From NCBI GenBank assembly GCA_027596075.1, contig JADGJC010000066.1, forward strand, positions 62,001-126,000: a stretch of DNA of 64,000 bases, written 5' to 3'. Position 1 is the first letter of the stretch. Each line of letters opens with the position of its first letter. This stretch comes from Rhizophlyctis rosea. Its lineage: Eukaryota > Chytridiomycota > Chytridiomycetes > Rhizophlyctidales > Rhizophlyctidaceae. The notes under the pieces were generated by a model. It made no database searches. It saw only the letters and a list, made by a program, of their open reading frames with translations, and was not told where the DNA came from. Shown piece by piece: positions 34,901 through 47,229 of this stretch. A program made the translations under genes and the position numbers.

Positions 34901-37419
34901 ACGGCAAGCACCAACACTTCTATTGGACAAGAGGTGGATGGGTTTTCTTACGATAATGTCTACTATCTTTGCATACTAACCAGTTGCAACATGCCGATGA
35001 ATGTGCTGGGAGTGGAAGGACAGAACCTTGAATCTTTCGGAGACCTTCCCTTGTCGGCAGAACGATCTTGCCTTCGAAAGTGGAAATACGCTATCACGAT
35101 CATCGAGTTTGTTTTTTCCCATCCGCACTTCCGCCGAACCCTGGGCACCACATCCCGTCAAACCCGCCTTCAACCGCATTATTGGAAACAAGAAATAAGT
35201 GAACTTCGCGGGGTCCTTAGAAAACATGCCAGCCGCGCAACTTCACCTCTTTAACTATCACTCTTCCATTTTGGATACGACCAAGCTTTGGATGGAGAAC
35301 TTGAGGAGGGATTGCGATCATGCAATCTCGTAAGTGATTCGATCCGGTCACTTGGGCAATTATGTTTCTGCATGCGGCAGGAGGCCGCACTTCTGATACT
35401 TCCAAAGCGCAGGAACGTGTTTGGTTGGGAGGGTGGGGAGCATTAGGTGCCACTGTAGCCTACCGGCAAGATGCGGTGCTGAGAACGTCCGAAAACAGCG
35501 TCTTCTTCAGGCAAGTCACGAAGCATGCGGCGACGCCGATCTCTGATAATTTGCATTTGCAATCTTGATCTGGAATGCCCACTTGGCGGAGCTCTTCTGA
35601 TGACGAAGACCATGCCGCTGCGAAAGTCTGGGATGCCCCTCTTTCTGTTCCTTCCCTCGCTCGACATGTGGGGTCCTCACATCCGCCCAAAAAGGAGCTG
35701 CTCAGTAGAGAAGCTACAACAGGCTCAGTCACTGGGAAACCAATCTATCCTGATGTCGAAAGATTCCAATCGGCACACACATACTGGATGCCAAATTTGC
35801 TAACCGGCGCGCAGGAAAGTGTTGACATAGCACACCAGTCCCCAAAGTGGTGTCTACCAACCGATACGTGCGATATCGATGTACCTCCATGCATTCGCAC
35901 GAAATGTCGAGTTTACACCTCCCAAGTTCGCCCCCCATCTTCGATTTGCTTTCATGCTTGGGACCCGCCCACCACTTTTCCAGACGAGCAAACCTTGAAT
36001 TGCCTGATAAGTCATACAAAAGATGCGATCAAATGAACTTCAAAAGGATTGTTGTGTCGGCCTGAGGGCACAAAGGGATGTGCCTTAGTGGTGGATGGCG
36101 CCAATTGCACCACCACGTCATTTCTTTGAGTATTCTTGATGCAAATGGTCCAAAAATCTGCGGGAATGAGGTAATTCCAAGCAGTGGCATTGATCATCTA
36201 TGAAGGTGGCAGCTATATTCCGTCTATCGGTGTCAAAAATAATGGAGACTTCGCCTAAATGGGAAATAAAGCTCGAGGTCAAGAGCGTGAATGCTGGAAG
36301 GTTCATGTCAGTCACCAAAATGTCCATCGTCCGGCCTTTGCAATCCAGTCTTTCCCAGGGCGTGGTACCGGCCATTTCATTGTTGTGATGTTTAGCTCAC
36401 CATTCTCGGCAACGCTATAGCGAAAAAATGACATCGACAGGATGAGACGATGACCACTGGCAAGCCTCGCTTTGTGATTAGAGGTCACCGAAGCATATGA
36501 TACGGCTAATGCATGTTTTTCAACGAGAGAGTATTCCCAAGCCGGTAGGAGGAAAAGGGGGTGTGCGGCCCAATTGCAGGACGGATTGCACTGTGATTCG
36601 GCTTAAGCACATCATTCACTTCAAAAAAGGAAGATCAGCGCACTAGGGAGCCGCTGCCCGATCAGTTATTTTTCCCACTAGCTTGCAAGCCTTGCTCTCT
36701 GCGATATCCACATGTAGAAAGATGTGCGATCGTCATCAATAGGTGAACATGACCCTCCTTGAATCCGTAAACAAACAGACCAAGCCGACTTCCCCAGCAG
36801 CCAAAATGAAGAGGCACCATGAGCCGAACCAATAAAAGAAGTTTTGCCCCATTTGTGACATATGTGATCCTATCCGCAGAACTCCACTAAACTATCCTAA
36901 GGTGTTTCCTGTTGCGTGCTAACCGGACCATCATAGCAAAACTTGCGGGAAACTGTTCCGGACGTTCGACATTTGAACAGACTGCTGGTATGCGACTGCG
37001 CCTTCAACGTGTACGTCAGCAAACAATGTTGGGCCCGCCCCAGTGGTTGCTCAGTCCTCCACACCTCTTCAATGTACTCCTTTTACCGGCAATAGTACAA
37101 GCTCCTTACATGTCCATGTCCTCCAGCAGAGGACCATGTACAGATCGGATCGACGAGTAACTGATGATGAACCGGACCGCATCGTACCTGTCATCTTCAT
37201 GCTTCTTGGCCCCATATGGGTGTAGAGGATAATTGTAGCATTGGAAGACGGATATTACGACCTTCCATTAGCACATATGCGCGACAGACATCCTCATCTG
37301 CGGCCAATAATACTATGCAAGTGTTCTTTCAATGATACAGTCTGTACCATCAATCCACAACATATCAAGATACCCCCGCACCACTGAACCTCAACCCTGT
37401 ATGTAGTTCCACAGGTGCT
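31991..37419. other. Gene-poor region with isolated ORFs
   Basis: About 5.4 kb without a gene I can defend. The longest ATG-started frames are 33858-34202 (+, 114 codons) and 35575-36036 (+, 153 codons, starting MPTWRSSSDDEDHAAAK); neither shows a domain or splice partner. A short coding-like piece at 35260-35331 (+) reads DTTKLWMENLRRDCDHAIS before a GTAAGT donor. This may be further pseudogene debris like that on either side. Confidence 0.35.
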
Positions 37420-38190
37420 TCGCTACGAAAGATGTGATATCGGTATGCTATCTGAAGACGGCACCCCTTCTTCGTCAGACAAGGACATATTGGTTGGCTG
37501 CGTATCCGTCTTATCTGCCCTTGCCAGCAGTTTCTGAATAATGGGGAAGCCCAAGTTCTTCATCTTTCCTACTCTGCCGGTCATGAATAGGTTGTTTGTT
37601 CATGAATTCTTACCAAGGAAGGACTGGCGAGACAATGACTGGAAAGCGCTGGCAATGGGTATGACTTGACTTTCCAGTGGTATGGAACTCATACCGGATT
37701 TGTGCACCATGGACTCATCATTGAGCGTAGTCCCATCCTAGTCAAGTTGATGAAACATGTTCCCCCAAATGATACCAGCTCATCATCTCACAGCCGCACC
37801 ATCGAGGAGCACAGTATCTCACTCGAGCATGGAGCTCTGCGTGTGCTTCGCGGCTGGGGATGTGGTATCGGCAAATTATTTGAGGATGGATTCCTATCTT
37901 TTACGAGAAGGACATGCTGGTCCGCTCAGTCTCCATCTTGTATGTCCCTGCCAACTGGCTTCAAATGCTGTAGACTTCTGAGTTCTTCATTTCTTCATAC
38001 CGCTGGCCATGAATGATAAGTTTACAAACTTCTGTCGACGGACTGTTGGGACAATATTGGGACGACGCTGGCAATGCGAGTGACTTGATTTTCCGCCCGG
38101 CATGGGCATCTACCGCAGCTGTGCTGTATGGACTCATGATTGAGCATAATCCCATTATACCATGTTGACAAAACAATTCCTCAAGGTAAA
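37420..38190. repeat. Diverged tandem duplication, two units of about 420 bp
   Basis: Unit 1 (about 37420-37770) and unit 2 (about 37850-38190) share blocks in the same order: GATGTG(A/G)TATCGG at 37433 and 37859, and GACAAT...GCTGGCAATG...GACTTG at 37632 and 38048. Both then carry a block resembling TATGGACTCATSATTGAGC. The offset is 416-430 bp. In the shared frame both units keep a protein-like stretch (ESAGNGYDLTFQW versus DDAGNASDLIFRP) with stops in unit 1, suggesting a duplicated gene piece that has decayed. I do not recognise the protein. Confidence 0.55.
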
Positions 38191-39136
38191 CGGAAAGCAC
38201 TACCCGCATTAAAAGTCGACATTTTGTAAATGGTTGGAAGCACAGAACCGACTGCTGCCACGAAACGACGCGTGAAGTAAATCTACGGCCCGCGCCGCTC
38301 CCAGAAACCACCGCTTTGGGCATTCCCCCGACTTTTCGCAGACATCCCGATAACAACCAAACTCGGCTATTAGATATGGATTTACACAATCTGTGAAGCC
38401 GAATGATAATCCAGAAAAACATGTGTATCACGACAACCTATTTTCGAAATGCCGGCGTGATCAAGTGGTGGGGTGATTTTGAGCCGGCGGCGCGAGTGCT
38501 TTTCTCAAACTTCTGGACTTGGAGAAAAAGGTTTTGTAGAGTGAGGCTGGTGGGAATGTTTTACGTGCTGATAAAAAAAGCATCTGTTTATGTGTTGGTG
38601 ATGCCGTCAAGAGGTGATGGAACAGGTGTGGTGTGGGTCTCTCAGAAATGGCGAACTCCCAAACCTCTGGCTGGGCCCTTCAAGCAGCGTGGCTTGGACA
38701 AGTAAACAAAGCAACCAAGAAACTGCATCTCGACCCCATATCTACAGCTCTATCATAGCAGAGCCTTGACAAAACACTTTTGCCCCAGCCGAGACATACG
38801 AAACCCCCTCGGGCGCATTCATCGCAATCAATAAATGGTGGTTTTGATTGCAGGGAAAGTGGACCACTGTAGCAAAAAAATGCGAGCTCTACCAAAATCC
38901 AAGTCATGAAACTCAACTGCGAAAAGCATTCGGAGATACGAAGAATATTTATTCAAAACCCTCAAACTAATATAATCCACCTTATGAAAGTCTCAAAAGC
39001 CGCGTGACGGAATATAAAAGAAGCAGCAAAGCATCGCAAAATCATACTTACAGTCCAAAGTAAAAACCCACCAGCGAACGTAGGTGCACACTGCGCAACA
39101 TGCAGAACACAAACCTTGAACGGGGAAGTAAGCAAA
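38191..39136. other. Intergenic stretch
   Basis: Nothing supported. Short ORFs only. Confidence 0.35.
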
Positions 39137-39935
39137 CCTGCTTACGTAAGCACCATCAGGGCAAAAATCGTCCTTCGGATTGTTTTCCTCCTCCTATTTC
39201 CTCCAATCCCGACGAATTCTACGCATCCAAAATCCACCGCAACAGATTTAATGCATGATACGGCGTCGTAGTTCGCTTGATCAATAAAACGGCCGGATCT
39301 GTCCGCGGGTGTCGAAGAAATCTTAATATGTGGATGCTGCTCGTTATGTATGCATGTGTGGTGATGACAGGGCGAGTTCGCCGCTGTTGGTCTGTTCCAA
39401 GGAGTCAGAATCATTAGTACTGCCCCTGGGGTGGATGAGAGGCCCTTACCGACATTCCCGACAGCATACGGGCGTCGTACGGCATTGAAATAGGGTTACG
39501 ATATTACAGCGGTGCTATGACTGTTTACATCGGTCGTATTTCTGGAGATAGAGTAACGTAGTAAGCGAATTTGATGATAAGAGTGCTCAGAGATGGATTT
39601 TATCGACAAGCGCCGCCAATCCCGATAGTAGGTATCGCCGATCTTGGCACAAATCTGTTGAATATAACACCAAACTTCCAGTAAGTGCCAACGCCAGTGC
39701 CGTGATCCATTTGTTGCGCAAACGGAGATTCTAACAGAACAACCGACGCTTGTGTGCCGTGCGTGGTCCCACCACCTCTCTCTGCTGATGTCGTTCCGGT
39801 ACGGCATCGCGAAGTGGCCGGTCACCTTCAAACTTTCCAACGCACGCAGAGGTCGCAAATGGCGACTTTCCAGACGGTGCTTCTACCTAAAGACAGTGCA
39901 CTCCTAGCTACACAGATACTGCGTATCGGCGTCAG
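39137..39935 (+). repeat. Dispersed approximately 800-bp duplication, copy 1
   Basis: Begins with the 16-mer CCTGCTTACGTAAGCA, which contains a perfect 14-bp palindrome (39139-39152), and shares collinear blocks with copy 2 at 45.2 kb. These include TATTTCCTCC...ACGCATYC, CGCCGCTGTTG, and the identical 15-mer TACGGCATCGCGAAG at 39800-39814. The palindrome-to-15-mer distance is 661 bp here and 662 bp in copy 2. A short frame (AAVGLFQGVRIISTAPGVDERPLP) aligns with copy 2 (AAVDMRKGVEIIPTVPVMDMERLH), so the unit may once have been coding. Confidence 0.6.
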
Positions 39936-40480
39936 CATCGTACATGGCTCACCGGCATCGAATTTGGAATTTCATTTGGACAAACCGAGCGGGAACGGAG
40001 GCCGTTGTTGTCGCATGCGGATAGATAAAGTGAAGCGGATTCAGGAGAATATAAAACTGCGGCACAACTAGAATCAGAAAAGAGCTGCTATATGGGACGC
40101 TGGTTTGTGGGAATTTGCAAGCAGGACGATGCTTTCGGGTGATTGTCCGGAGTGGGAAGGAAAATAGGAAGCGAGCGCATCGGGTCATTGTTCTCAAGAG
40201 AAATAGCTCGCTTAGCTGATGGGTTGGTCTTTGACCGTTTTGAAATCGACCAGTCAACCGTTCAGTCTTCAGAAACCGATTGGACTTAGTGTGGTCCGGT
40301 TTCCCTGCAAGTTAAAAATACATAGAACCCTAGAAGAACATATGCTCTATCGAGACATGTGAATCCGGCGTGGGGCAAAAGTGTATCACATAAATCAAAT
40401 TCATTTGAAAGGCCCAAAGTTTTCAAGCTCATCAGAACCCATAAGTAAACACCAACGATCTATTTCAATCACATATAAAT
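39936..40480. other. Intergenic stretch downstream of the ARM-like gene
   Basis: No gene supported. Probably contains the 3' end of the minus-strand gene that stops at 40481. Confidence 0.4.
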
Positions 40481-43181
40481 CTACTTTTCCCCATCCAATC
40501 CGTGATGCTTCCCCACCTTTGTAATAACCTCCTCACACTTGACCAACCTCTCCGTCAAATTATCTACACTGTCAGCCGTCTGGTTCACCGCTTTCCCACA
40601 CCCCAGAACAACCTCGCTCAAACTCTCCACCTTCTCCGCCATCCCCACAACACCGTTCACACATTCCCCAACCCTCTCCTCCACCGACTTCGACAGCACA
40701 CGAATTGCTTCTTCACACCGCCCGACTCTCCCACCCAACACCTCCAAACGCTTCTCCGTCCTCTCATTACCACTCTCGACAGAAACCTTGATGCTAGTCA
40801 ACATACCCATCACCTCCCGCAACGACGGTTCTGGCCCAACCGTCGGACTTGTCGCATTGATCGCCGTAGCATTCGTCACGCCAGGGGTCATGCTAGTCCC
40901 ACCCTCCCCAACTGGCAGCACCGCCTTCCCCTGCCTCTTCATCAACCCAATCTCGACACCACTCAAATCAGAGGGTGTCGTTTCCCCCTCATTCCTCGTT
41001 TCCTTCGCCTGCGCATCCATCTTCGATCCAAAAGCTGCTGCTGACAGCATCGATTCGACGGTGGGTGTGAGGGTTTGCGAGGTGAGTTGCAGCGGATGAG
41101 GACGGTGTGCGGGTGCGTCGAATGCTGGTGCAGAGGGTTGATTTGTCAGCGATGACGGCACACTCGCGCTAGCGTTCAAATCAGCACCGGCGGAGGCAGC
41201 CATCGGTGGAGGCTCGAGCTGCTGCTGTGAAGCCGGCGACAGGTTATCCGATGGCAAAGAGCGGTGTGATCCGTGCACATCATGTATCGACAAACCCGGC
41301 TCAGATTTTGACCGGTCGCCAGAGCCCGAACATTGGAGATGTTCAGGGATGTTGGGCATGATTCGGTTTTCGAGCTGTTGTTGCAACGCCGGCGATAGCT
41401 GATTAGATTGCAAAGAGCGGTGTGATCCGTGCGCGTCGTGTGGCGACAAATCCACCTCAGTTGTTGACCGGTCTCCAGAGCCCGAGAATTGGAGGTGATC
41501 TTCGGCGAAGTTGGGCATGATCGGGTTTTCGGTTGGGGAAAGTCTTGGGCTGGGAAGGTTTGGTGACTCTAAGAACTTGACACCCAGCTTATTTGCCCAT
41601 GTCGTCCCCCTCCGCCCGCAAGGGCATTCCAATTCCTCACTATCTTCATCGATCACATCCTCTACATCACTACCAGCTTGCTCACCCCAACTTCCATGTC
41701 CATCACCAAACTCATCGACGTCATGACTACCACTCCCATTAGGATCTTCATCTGATTTTCCAACAGCCAATCGCGACGTCTTCGGGGTATGAGGACGATG
41801 GAGAGCAGGTGACGATGATGGTGCGTCTGAGTCAGTTGTCGACTCAGGAAACATCCGGGAGGGAGAGTGCGAGGAGGAGGATTTTGTTGCTGATGGCATG
41901 CGAGCAGATTCGAGGATGGTTTTGCGTTTCGGGTTTGCGAGGGAGGAGTCGGATGATGTATTTGTTGGTGATGGAGCGGTGGTCGTCAATTTTGGATTTG
42001 ATGTTGCATTGATGGAGGTGACCTTGCGAGGAAAAGATTCACTTCTTGTTGGTGTCAGGTTCTTTCGCACCGTCTCCATCTCCCCCCACCTCTCAACATC
42101 CCTAAACTCACTAACAACCCGCATCGAACTTCCTCCCGCCCTGGACTCGCTGCGCCCCCTCCTAGTTTCGTCTTCTGATCCATCGTCGTTCATCACCATC
42201 GAAAACACCTTCCTTCCGACATCCTGTGCCTCCCCCTTCTCCATTAGCCCACTTAAGAATCGGTCACACATCTCTTTCCACTCGCTGGTATCCTTAACCT
42301 GCGCCGTGAACAAGCCAGTAAGCACTGTCCCAAGATATTGAATGACAGATCTCGGAACATCCAGAACCGTCCCAACTGCCTCCGCCAAAGCATTCTGCAA
42401 CACAACAACATTCCCGCTCAGATTCTTCACAAATACGTTCACCTCACCCCTTCCGCTCCCTCCACCGTATACAGATTCAAGCAAAATCTTCGTCTCCTGT
42501 GCTATCTGTTGTAGTTGAGGCCGACGGTCTGCTAAACCGATTTTGGTTATTGCTTCCAGGTCCGCGTAGAAGTGATGTAGGTCAGTAGGCTGAGATGCGA
42601 GCGACTTTTGGGTGAGAGTGTATGCAGCGTGCATTAGCTGCTGGGCAGGTGAGCCTTCGAAGATGCGGACGATGATGGGTATGGTGTAGAAAGGGGATAT
42701 GCAGGCAAAGGCTGTGAATGTAGACAGGGCTGTTTCACGGAGAGTTTTATCTTTCTTTGTGCTGCACAGCTCAACTACGCCAGGGAGTGTGGATGCGAGA
42801 TATGTTTCGACGGCGTGATCTTGTAGTTTGAGAAGTGATGCAAGGATAAGACATGCGCCGAGGTTGACTTGAGTATGGTCATGCCGCAATGCTGCGTGAA
42901 GTTCCTCCAAGATGTTTGAGTTTGTGAAAACATCATGTGCTCTCGCTTTCCGGAATGTCGCGATAACAGCAGACGTAGAACGTTGGAGCGAGTGGAAAGA
43001 CGTCGACTGTTTAGCGGTCAAGATGGCTGTGAGGGCTTTTGACAAGTCTGAACCCAAGCTGGACGCCTGCAGTACATAATTGAGTTAAGGGGGCATGCCA
43101 ACTGATGGCGGAGGTCGCGTGTAATAGGGTGTTGACTCAAGATGCCCAACAAAAACTGACCGGCTTTTCTTTTTCTGACAT
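40481..43181 (-). CDS. ARM-like and coiled-coil protein with an internal duplication
   Basis: A 7-codon first exon (43181-43161, MSEKEKP) joins in phase 0 to one long exon (43066-40481), giving 868 residues. Residues about 10-280 are predicted helical, with ARM/HEAT-like hydrophobic spacing (LGACLILASLLKLQ, IPIIVRIFEGSPAQQL). Residues 290-700 are Ser/Pro/Asp-rich and disordered. Inside them an approximately 53-residue segment is duplicated (about 520-625), each copy with IMPN, (L)Q.SGSGDRS, HGSHRSL and QQQLE. The C-terminus (about 770-868) is amphipathic coiled coil (NERTEKRLEVLGGRVGRCEEAI). No enzyme motif is seen. It could be a scaffold or regulatory factor. The reading frame is intact and sits between the two copies of the 800-bp duplication. 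Confidence 0.85.
41213..41532 (-). repeat. Two approximately 159-bp in-frame direct repeats inside the ARM-like gene
   Basis: 41213-41371 and 41372-41532 share long identical blocks, such as GCAAAGAGCGGTGTGATCCG, while differing elsewhere. They encode the duplicated 53-residue segment. The length is a multiple of three, so the frame is kept. Confidence 0.8.
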
Positions 43182-45234
43182 CCTGTCAGGATCTCTGTGT
43201 TGGACAGAGAAGGTCTCGTGGTCATATATTGATATTCAGCCAAAGTATCGAATGTCCTAATCCTAGACGAATATGGCTCAAAAGCCTGAAAAGCGGATGA
43301 CAGGGTTCAAAGTTGCAAGAGTTAGGGTAGTTGAGGATTGTGCAAGCGAGGGCAGTGGCGGGGCAGAGGGGCCTGGGGCCGCAGAGGGCTGGTGTATGCG
43401 ACGGGAATAGAGGGAGCATAGTGTGCATAGCGGGAATATTCAAACGCGCGTGTCAGCCCGTGTCAGTGGGTGAGTGGGTGCAAGTGAGTGCGAGTGAGTG
43501 GGTGCAGTTGTAACAACTATTGATAACAACAGGGGAGACGGCCCCGGGGTCCAGGGGGTATGCGGGCGCAGCAAAGGTGGTGAGGTGAACGCGATATGGT
43601 ACCCTGTAAAAGTGCTCTCATATTGGGCAGCAGTAAGTATGTAGTCAGTGTACGTTGTATGTTGCAAAAAGGAGTGGAAGCTTCAAGTGTATATCTCATA
43701 TGTCATATGTCAGGATTGTTGCACTCAATGCACTGATTTCACGAGGCTTCAAGCTTTACCGGTGACTCACCAGCTGTCATTGTTTCACCAATCGGGCTTG
43801 TGTGGCTAGCTGGTGCCGGCGCCACATCCTCAAACATTGATGTAAACCAACCCCACGCATTTCAAACTCATTTTCATTCTCACCCTCTTCCACTTCTTCC
43901 TTTCACTCCATTCTCCCAGATCCACATTCCCGCCCCATGCTCCACTTCCAACTCTCACCCCTTCTTCATCGACACCATCCATATCCCTCTTCATACGAAA
44001 CCATCAACACCAACGACCCAATGCGCTTGTCGACTTCTTATTGAAACGGTGTGTATTTGGACTGGCTGGTGGACTGATGGTGTTGCTGAGCATTGTGGTT
44101 GACGTGGTGCGGTCGCATGTTGAGATACCCTTTTTGGGTTTATCATATCCGCCCTATGCTTGCTTCGGCAACCATGGGTATACGTTGCGATTGTTTGCTC
44201 CAAGCGCAAATGGTACGCCAACATAAGTCGTCTTGGACGGGCCTTCATGTTGCACTAGTCATCGGTCGTACGCATGCTCCCCACCATTTGTTTCACCTCG
44301 TTACTTGCGTTTTGTATTTGTTTGCGTTTACCTCCCTTTCTTCCTCTAATACAGTCATCTTCAAGTAGAAATAGAATGGACTTGGTACTATAAACATTGT
44401 ATAGCTAGATATTTCTATTCAACATCGGCTTACTTTGCAAGACATTATACCTTTGTATATTACTTTTCTTAATATATTCGAGCCTCCTTTGCTTTGGATA
44501 CCATTTCATCGTGCAGTTAGTGCGAAGCCTATACAACTCAATGATGCCTCATCTGCTTGTAATATGATTATGATAACACATCCATCCATCCATCCATCCA
44601 TCCATCTCACTCATCCCCTACATTACAGCAACTTTTCCTCGAGTTTCATCGCCATCCATCCTCAATCCCATCAATCCATCCCCAAATGATCGACAGATTT
44701 CTTTAAGGATGTTCTCCACACACGCTGTAGACCGAAATGTTGCCATCCTTAAGACCCGCGCGTGATGGGATGCGTCCCCCCTTGACCTTGGAACGGGGAT
44801 ATGCGTGCCCACCGGGATGTCTCCTTCAAATTACATATATGCTTACATGTGAACAGAAATCTGTCCCCCCCTATGTTTCTTGTGTTTCAGTACGGGAGCG
44901 ATTGTCGACAAATATGTTCTCCCATTGAAAGAAGAGAAGAACGAATGTGTGGGCCATGTGATGTACAAGACTGGATGGGATGCCTTCGATGATATGTAGT
45001 CATACGAAAAGGAAGGGCACCATGTCAGACCAAATTCACCATCCCCTCTCGAAGTCTTCTCCATCTTTTGGTCGTGCACGCTTCAAAAGCGGTGACAAAG
45101 TGAGTTTATTAAAGTTGGTGTCCTCAAAGATGTCCACTTCTCAAAAATCCCAACTATGGAACATCCGCCTTATGCTTCCACTGCCTCATTTAACGCAAGG
45201 GAATGTAACCTTCTAATGTGAACAACCAGCAATG
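43182..45234. other. Intergenic stretch with microsatellites
   Basis: No gene supported. A GTGAGTGGGTGC-type imperfect minisatellite lies at about 43466-43508, in the promoter region of the ARM-like gene. A (CATC)n microsatellite of about seven units lies at 44579-44607. Short ORFs between them have no motifs. Confidence 0.45.
44579..44607. repeat. (CATC)n microsatellite
   Basis: About seven uninterrupted CATC units. Confidence 0.9.
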
Positions 45235-46040
45235 CCTGCTTACGTAAGCAACAAATACACAAAAATCCCCCCCCACTGCCCTATTAATTAGTAACGTATT
45301 TCCTCCGTTTCCAACGAGACCCACGCATTCGAATGTCCTCAAAACTTTGGTTCCGGTTGAGGTAGTATAGAGGTCTGTTTTTTGAAAACTGCAAGATGAT
45401 AGGAGCTCGGGTGTGCGAGAAAACGATAATCATGAAATGGGTTATATATGTGGCTAGTCCTGATAATGGGAGTGTCAGTTAGCCGCTGTTGATATGCGCA
45501 AAGGCGTCGAAATCATTCCTACGGTTCCCGTAATGGACATGGAGCGCTTACATACAGGAGAAAATGGCATTACGCTGCTGTATTTACAGCTTCATGTTAC
45601 GATATGTCGTCGGGCTCCAAATCAGAAGTTTGCGGGCATGATGCTGCGAATGGAATGGAAAGACGACAAAGTATGATTAGAAGAGGGGTTTTTAGAGACA
45701 AGCGCCGGTCCGGTACATATTATGTTTAGGATGATATGTGCACAAGAGGTGGTGCATTGGACACCGGCTCCCAAGGGATTCTACGCCCGGTGCCATAATC
45801 CACCCATTTCTGAAACGTGGATTTCCAATATAGCCTAAAAACCAATGCTGATGGGTTCGGAGCGAACGCTGTCAGCATTCCTGCTCACGTCGCTCTAATA
45901 CGGCATCGCGAAGTCCAACAGTCTCCTTCCACGCTCCAATGGCCACAGAGGTGACAAACGACGGTTTCTCAGCCGACGCTTCAGTCCCAGAGCAGTTCCA
46001 TCGTAGCTACGCACCGCTTGAGCATCCGCGACACTATGGT
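45235..46040 (+). repeat. Dispersed approximately 800-bp duplication, copy 2
   Basis: Starts with the same CCTGCTTACGTAAGCA (palindrome 45237-45250) as copy 1 and contains TACGGCATCGCGAAG at 45899-45913. It is in direct orientation to copy 1, about 6.1 kb away. A frame beginning AAVDMRKGVEIIPTVPVMDME (near 45481-45676) is open for about 60 codons here, so copy 2 may be the less decayed one. Confidence 0.6.
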
Positions 46041-46811
46041 ACTCTGTTCCTTACCTGCTGTTGTCGATTTCTATCTGAGGCAGACGGTAGGTTCAAAGAC
46101 AATTTGCTTCCTGCGGCGCTTATGAAGAGGTGAGGTGGTGACGGGACGCTAGCGTTCGCGCGTTGAGGAGTCGGAATACGTGTGCAGAGGGTACAGATGT
46201 CAACTTAAAATGTCGCACTGGACGATGCCATTGGTGCACGGTGAAAATGAGAAGTGTGGAAGAGCACCAACCGCACCCTGTGGTTTGGAGGCCCGCCACC
46301 CTCACCCTCTCAAATTTCTCTCAGTCGTTTGCGCCAACAATACATCCATAGGCTTCGCAATGTTTGTTGTTGCTATGGTTAACAATCAAGAAGAGCAACT
46401 CGTCACATACGGCTACGCAGTGCATCCAGTCGATTTCTAATTCTCATGAAGACACGCGTTTCAGGGTCTAACATGAAACCTTCCTCCAAGCTTCCTCCCC
46501 GCCAGAGTTGCAATGTCCCTGCGTAAGGTGATTGGCTTCAATCGAGCTCTTTGGCTGCAGGTTCCGCGTCACAGTCGTAAATTGTGCAGAATGCCATCAA
46601 GAAATGGGAGGAGGGAACAGAAGGGCAAGGGGTCTGACCGATTGGAAAGACTATGGGCAGTGTATGTGAAGAACTTGCAGTGATGGACATTCACTGATGT
46701 GGTATCAATGTCAAACAACATGAACAGATGCACAAGGTTATTTAGTCAGCGTCGTCGAGCAACATGGCACATCATGCGTACTGACCGTCTGAAAGGTGAC
46801 CGCTGCTACTG

Positions 46812-47229
46812 TCAGGCAGTCGCGCATGTAGAATAGTTCGGAGAAGAAGTCTCGGCGTCCTGATACTCTTCACATGCTTGTGGGACAGCAACATTACTTG
46901 AGCCATAATCCAGCAACAACAATTTCACGAGGCACGCCCCAGTCTCTTTGACGGGGGCTTCCGCCTCAGGGCTTCCTTCAACAACCAGAGTGGGTTTGTT
47001 AGGGGCAGGAGTTTCCACAGTGATGGGGGCAGCAGGTTCATCAACCATGGCAGGGATGGCGACTTCCTTGGGAGCGGGAACTGAGTTCTCGAGCAACTTT
47101 GGCGTAGACAGGTGCAGGAGCAGAGATTTTGTCAGCAGGGAGGTCGCGGGCGGTTACCTCAGCTGTGTAGGAGGATGTAATGCTGGCGCCAACCAATAGG
47201 TTCCCAACCACTTTGAGCAAAAACGGCAT
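46812..47229 (-). pseudogene. Ala/Pro/Glu-rich possible secreted protein, broken by a frameshift
   Basis: The ATG at 47229 opens MPFLLKVVGNLLVGASITSS, a hydrophobic start that could be a signal peptide, then TARDLPADKISAPAPVYAK. At about 47105 the compositionally matching continuation (LLENSVPAPKEVAIPAMV and a Pro/Glu/Val-rich tail with TVETPAPNKPTLVVEG) lies in another frame. Deleting one A from the AAA before GTTGCTC would join them. The current frame reads only 18 more residues before stopping. An intron at that point has no clear acceptor. It is a broken gene, a sequence error or a chance overlap. I recognise no family. Confidence 0.4.

Noticed and set aside
35575..36036. A 153-codon plus-strand ORF.
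   Set aside because: ATG start but no domain, no splice partner and no nearby regulatory signal; left as an unsupported ORF.
40481..43057. Start of the ARM-like gene at the first in-frame codon 43057.
   Set aside because: That codon is TTG. A short ATG exon at 43181 joins in phase through a GTCAGT...GCAG intron and is the better start.
39137..46040. An intact LTR retrotransposon between the direct repeats.
   Set aside because: No reverse transcriptase, integrase or gag-like ORF lies between the copies; the interior is an intact ARM-like gene.
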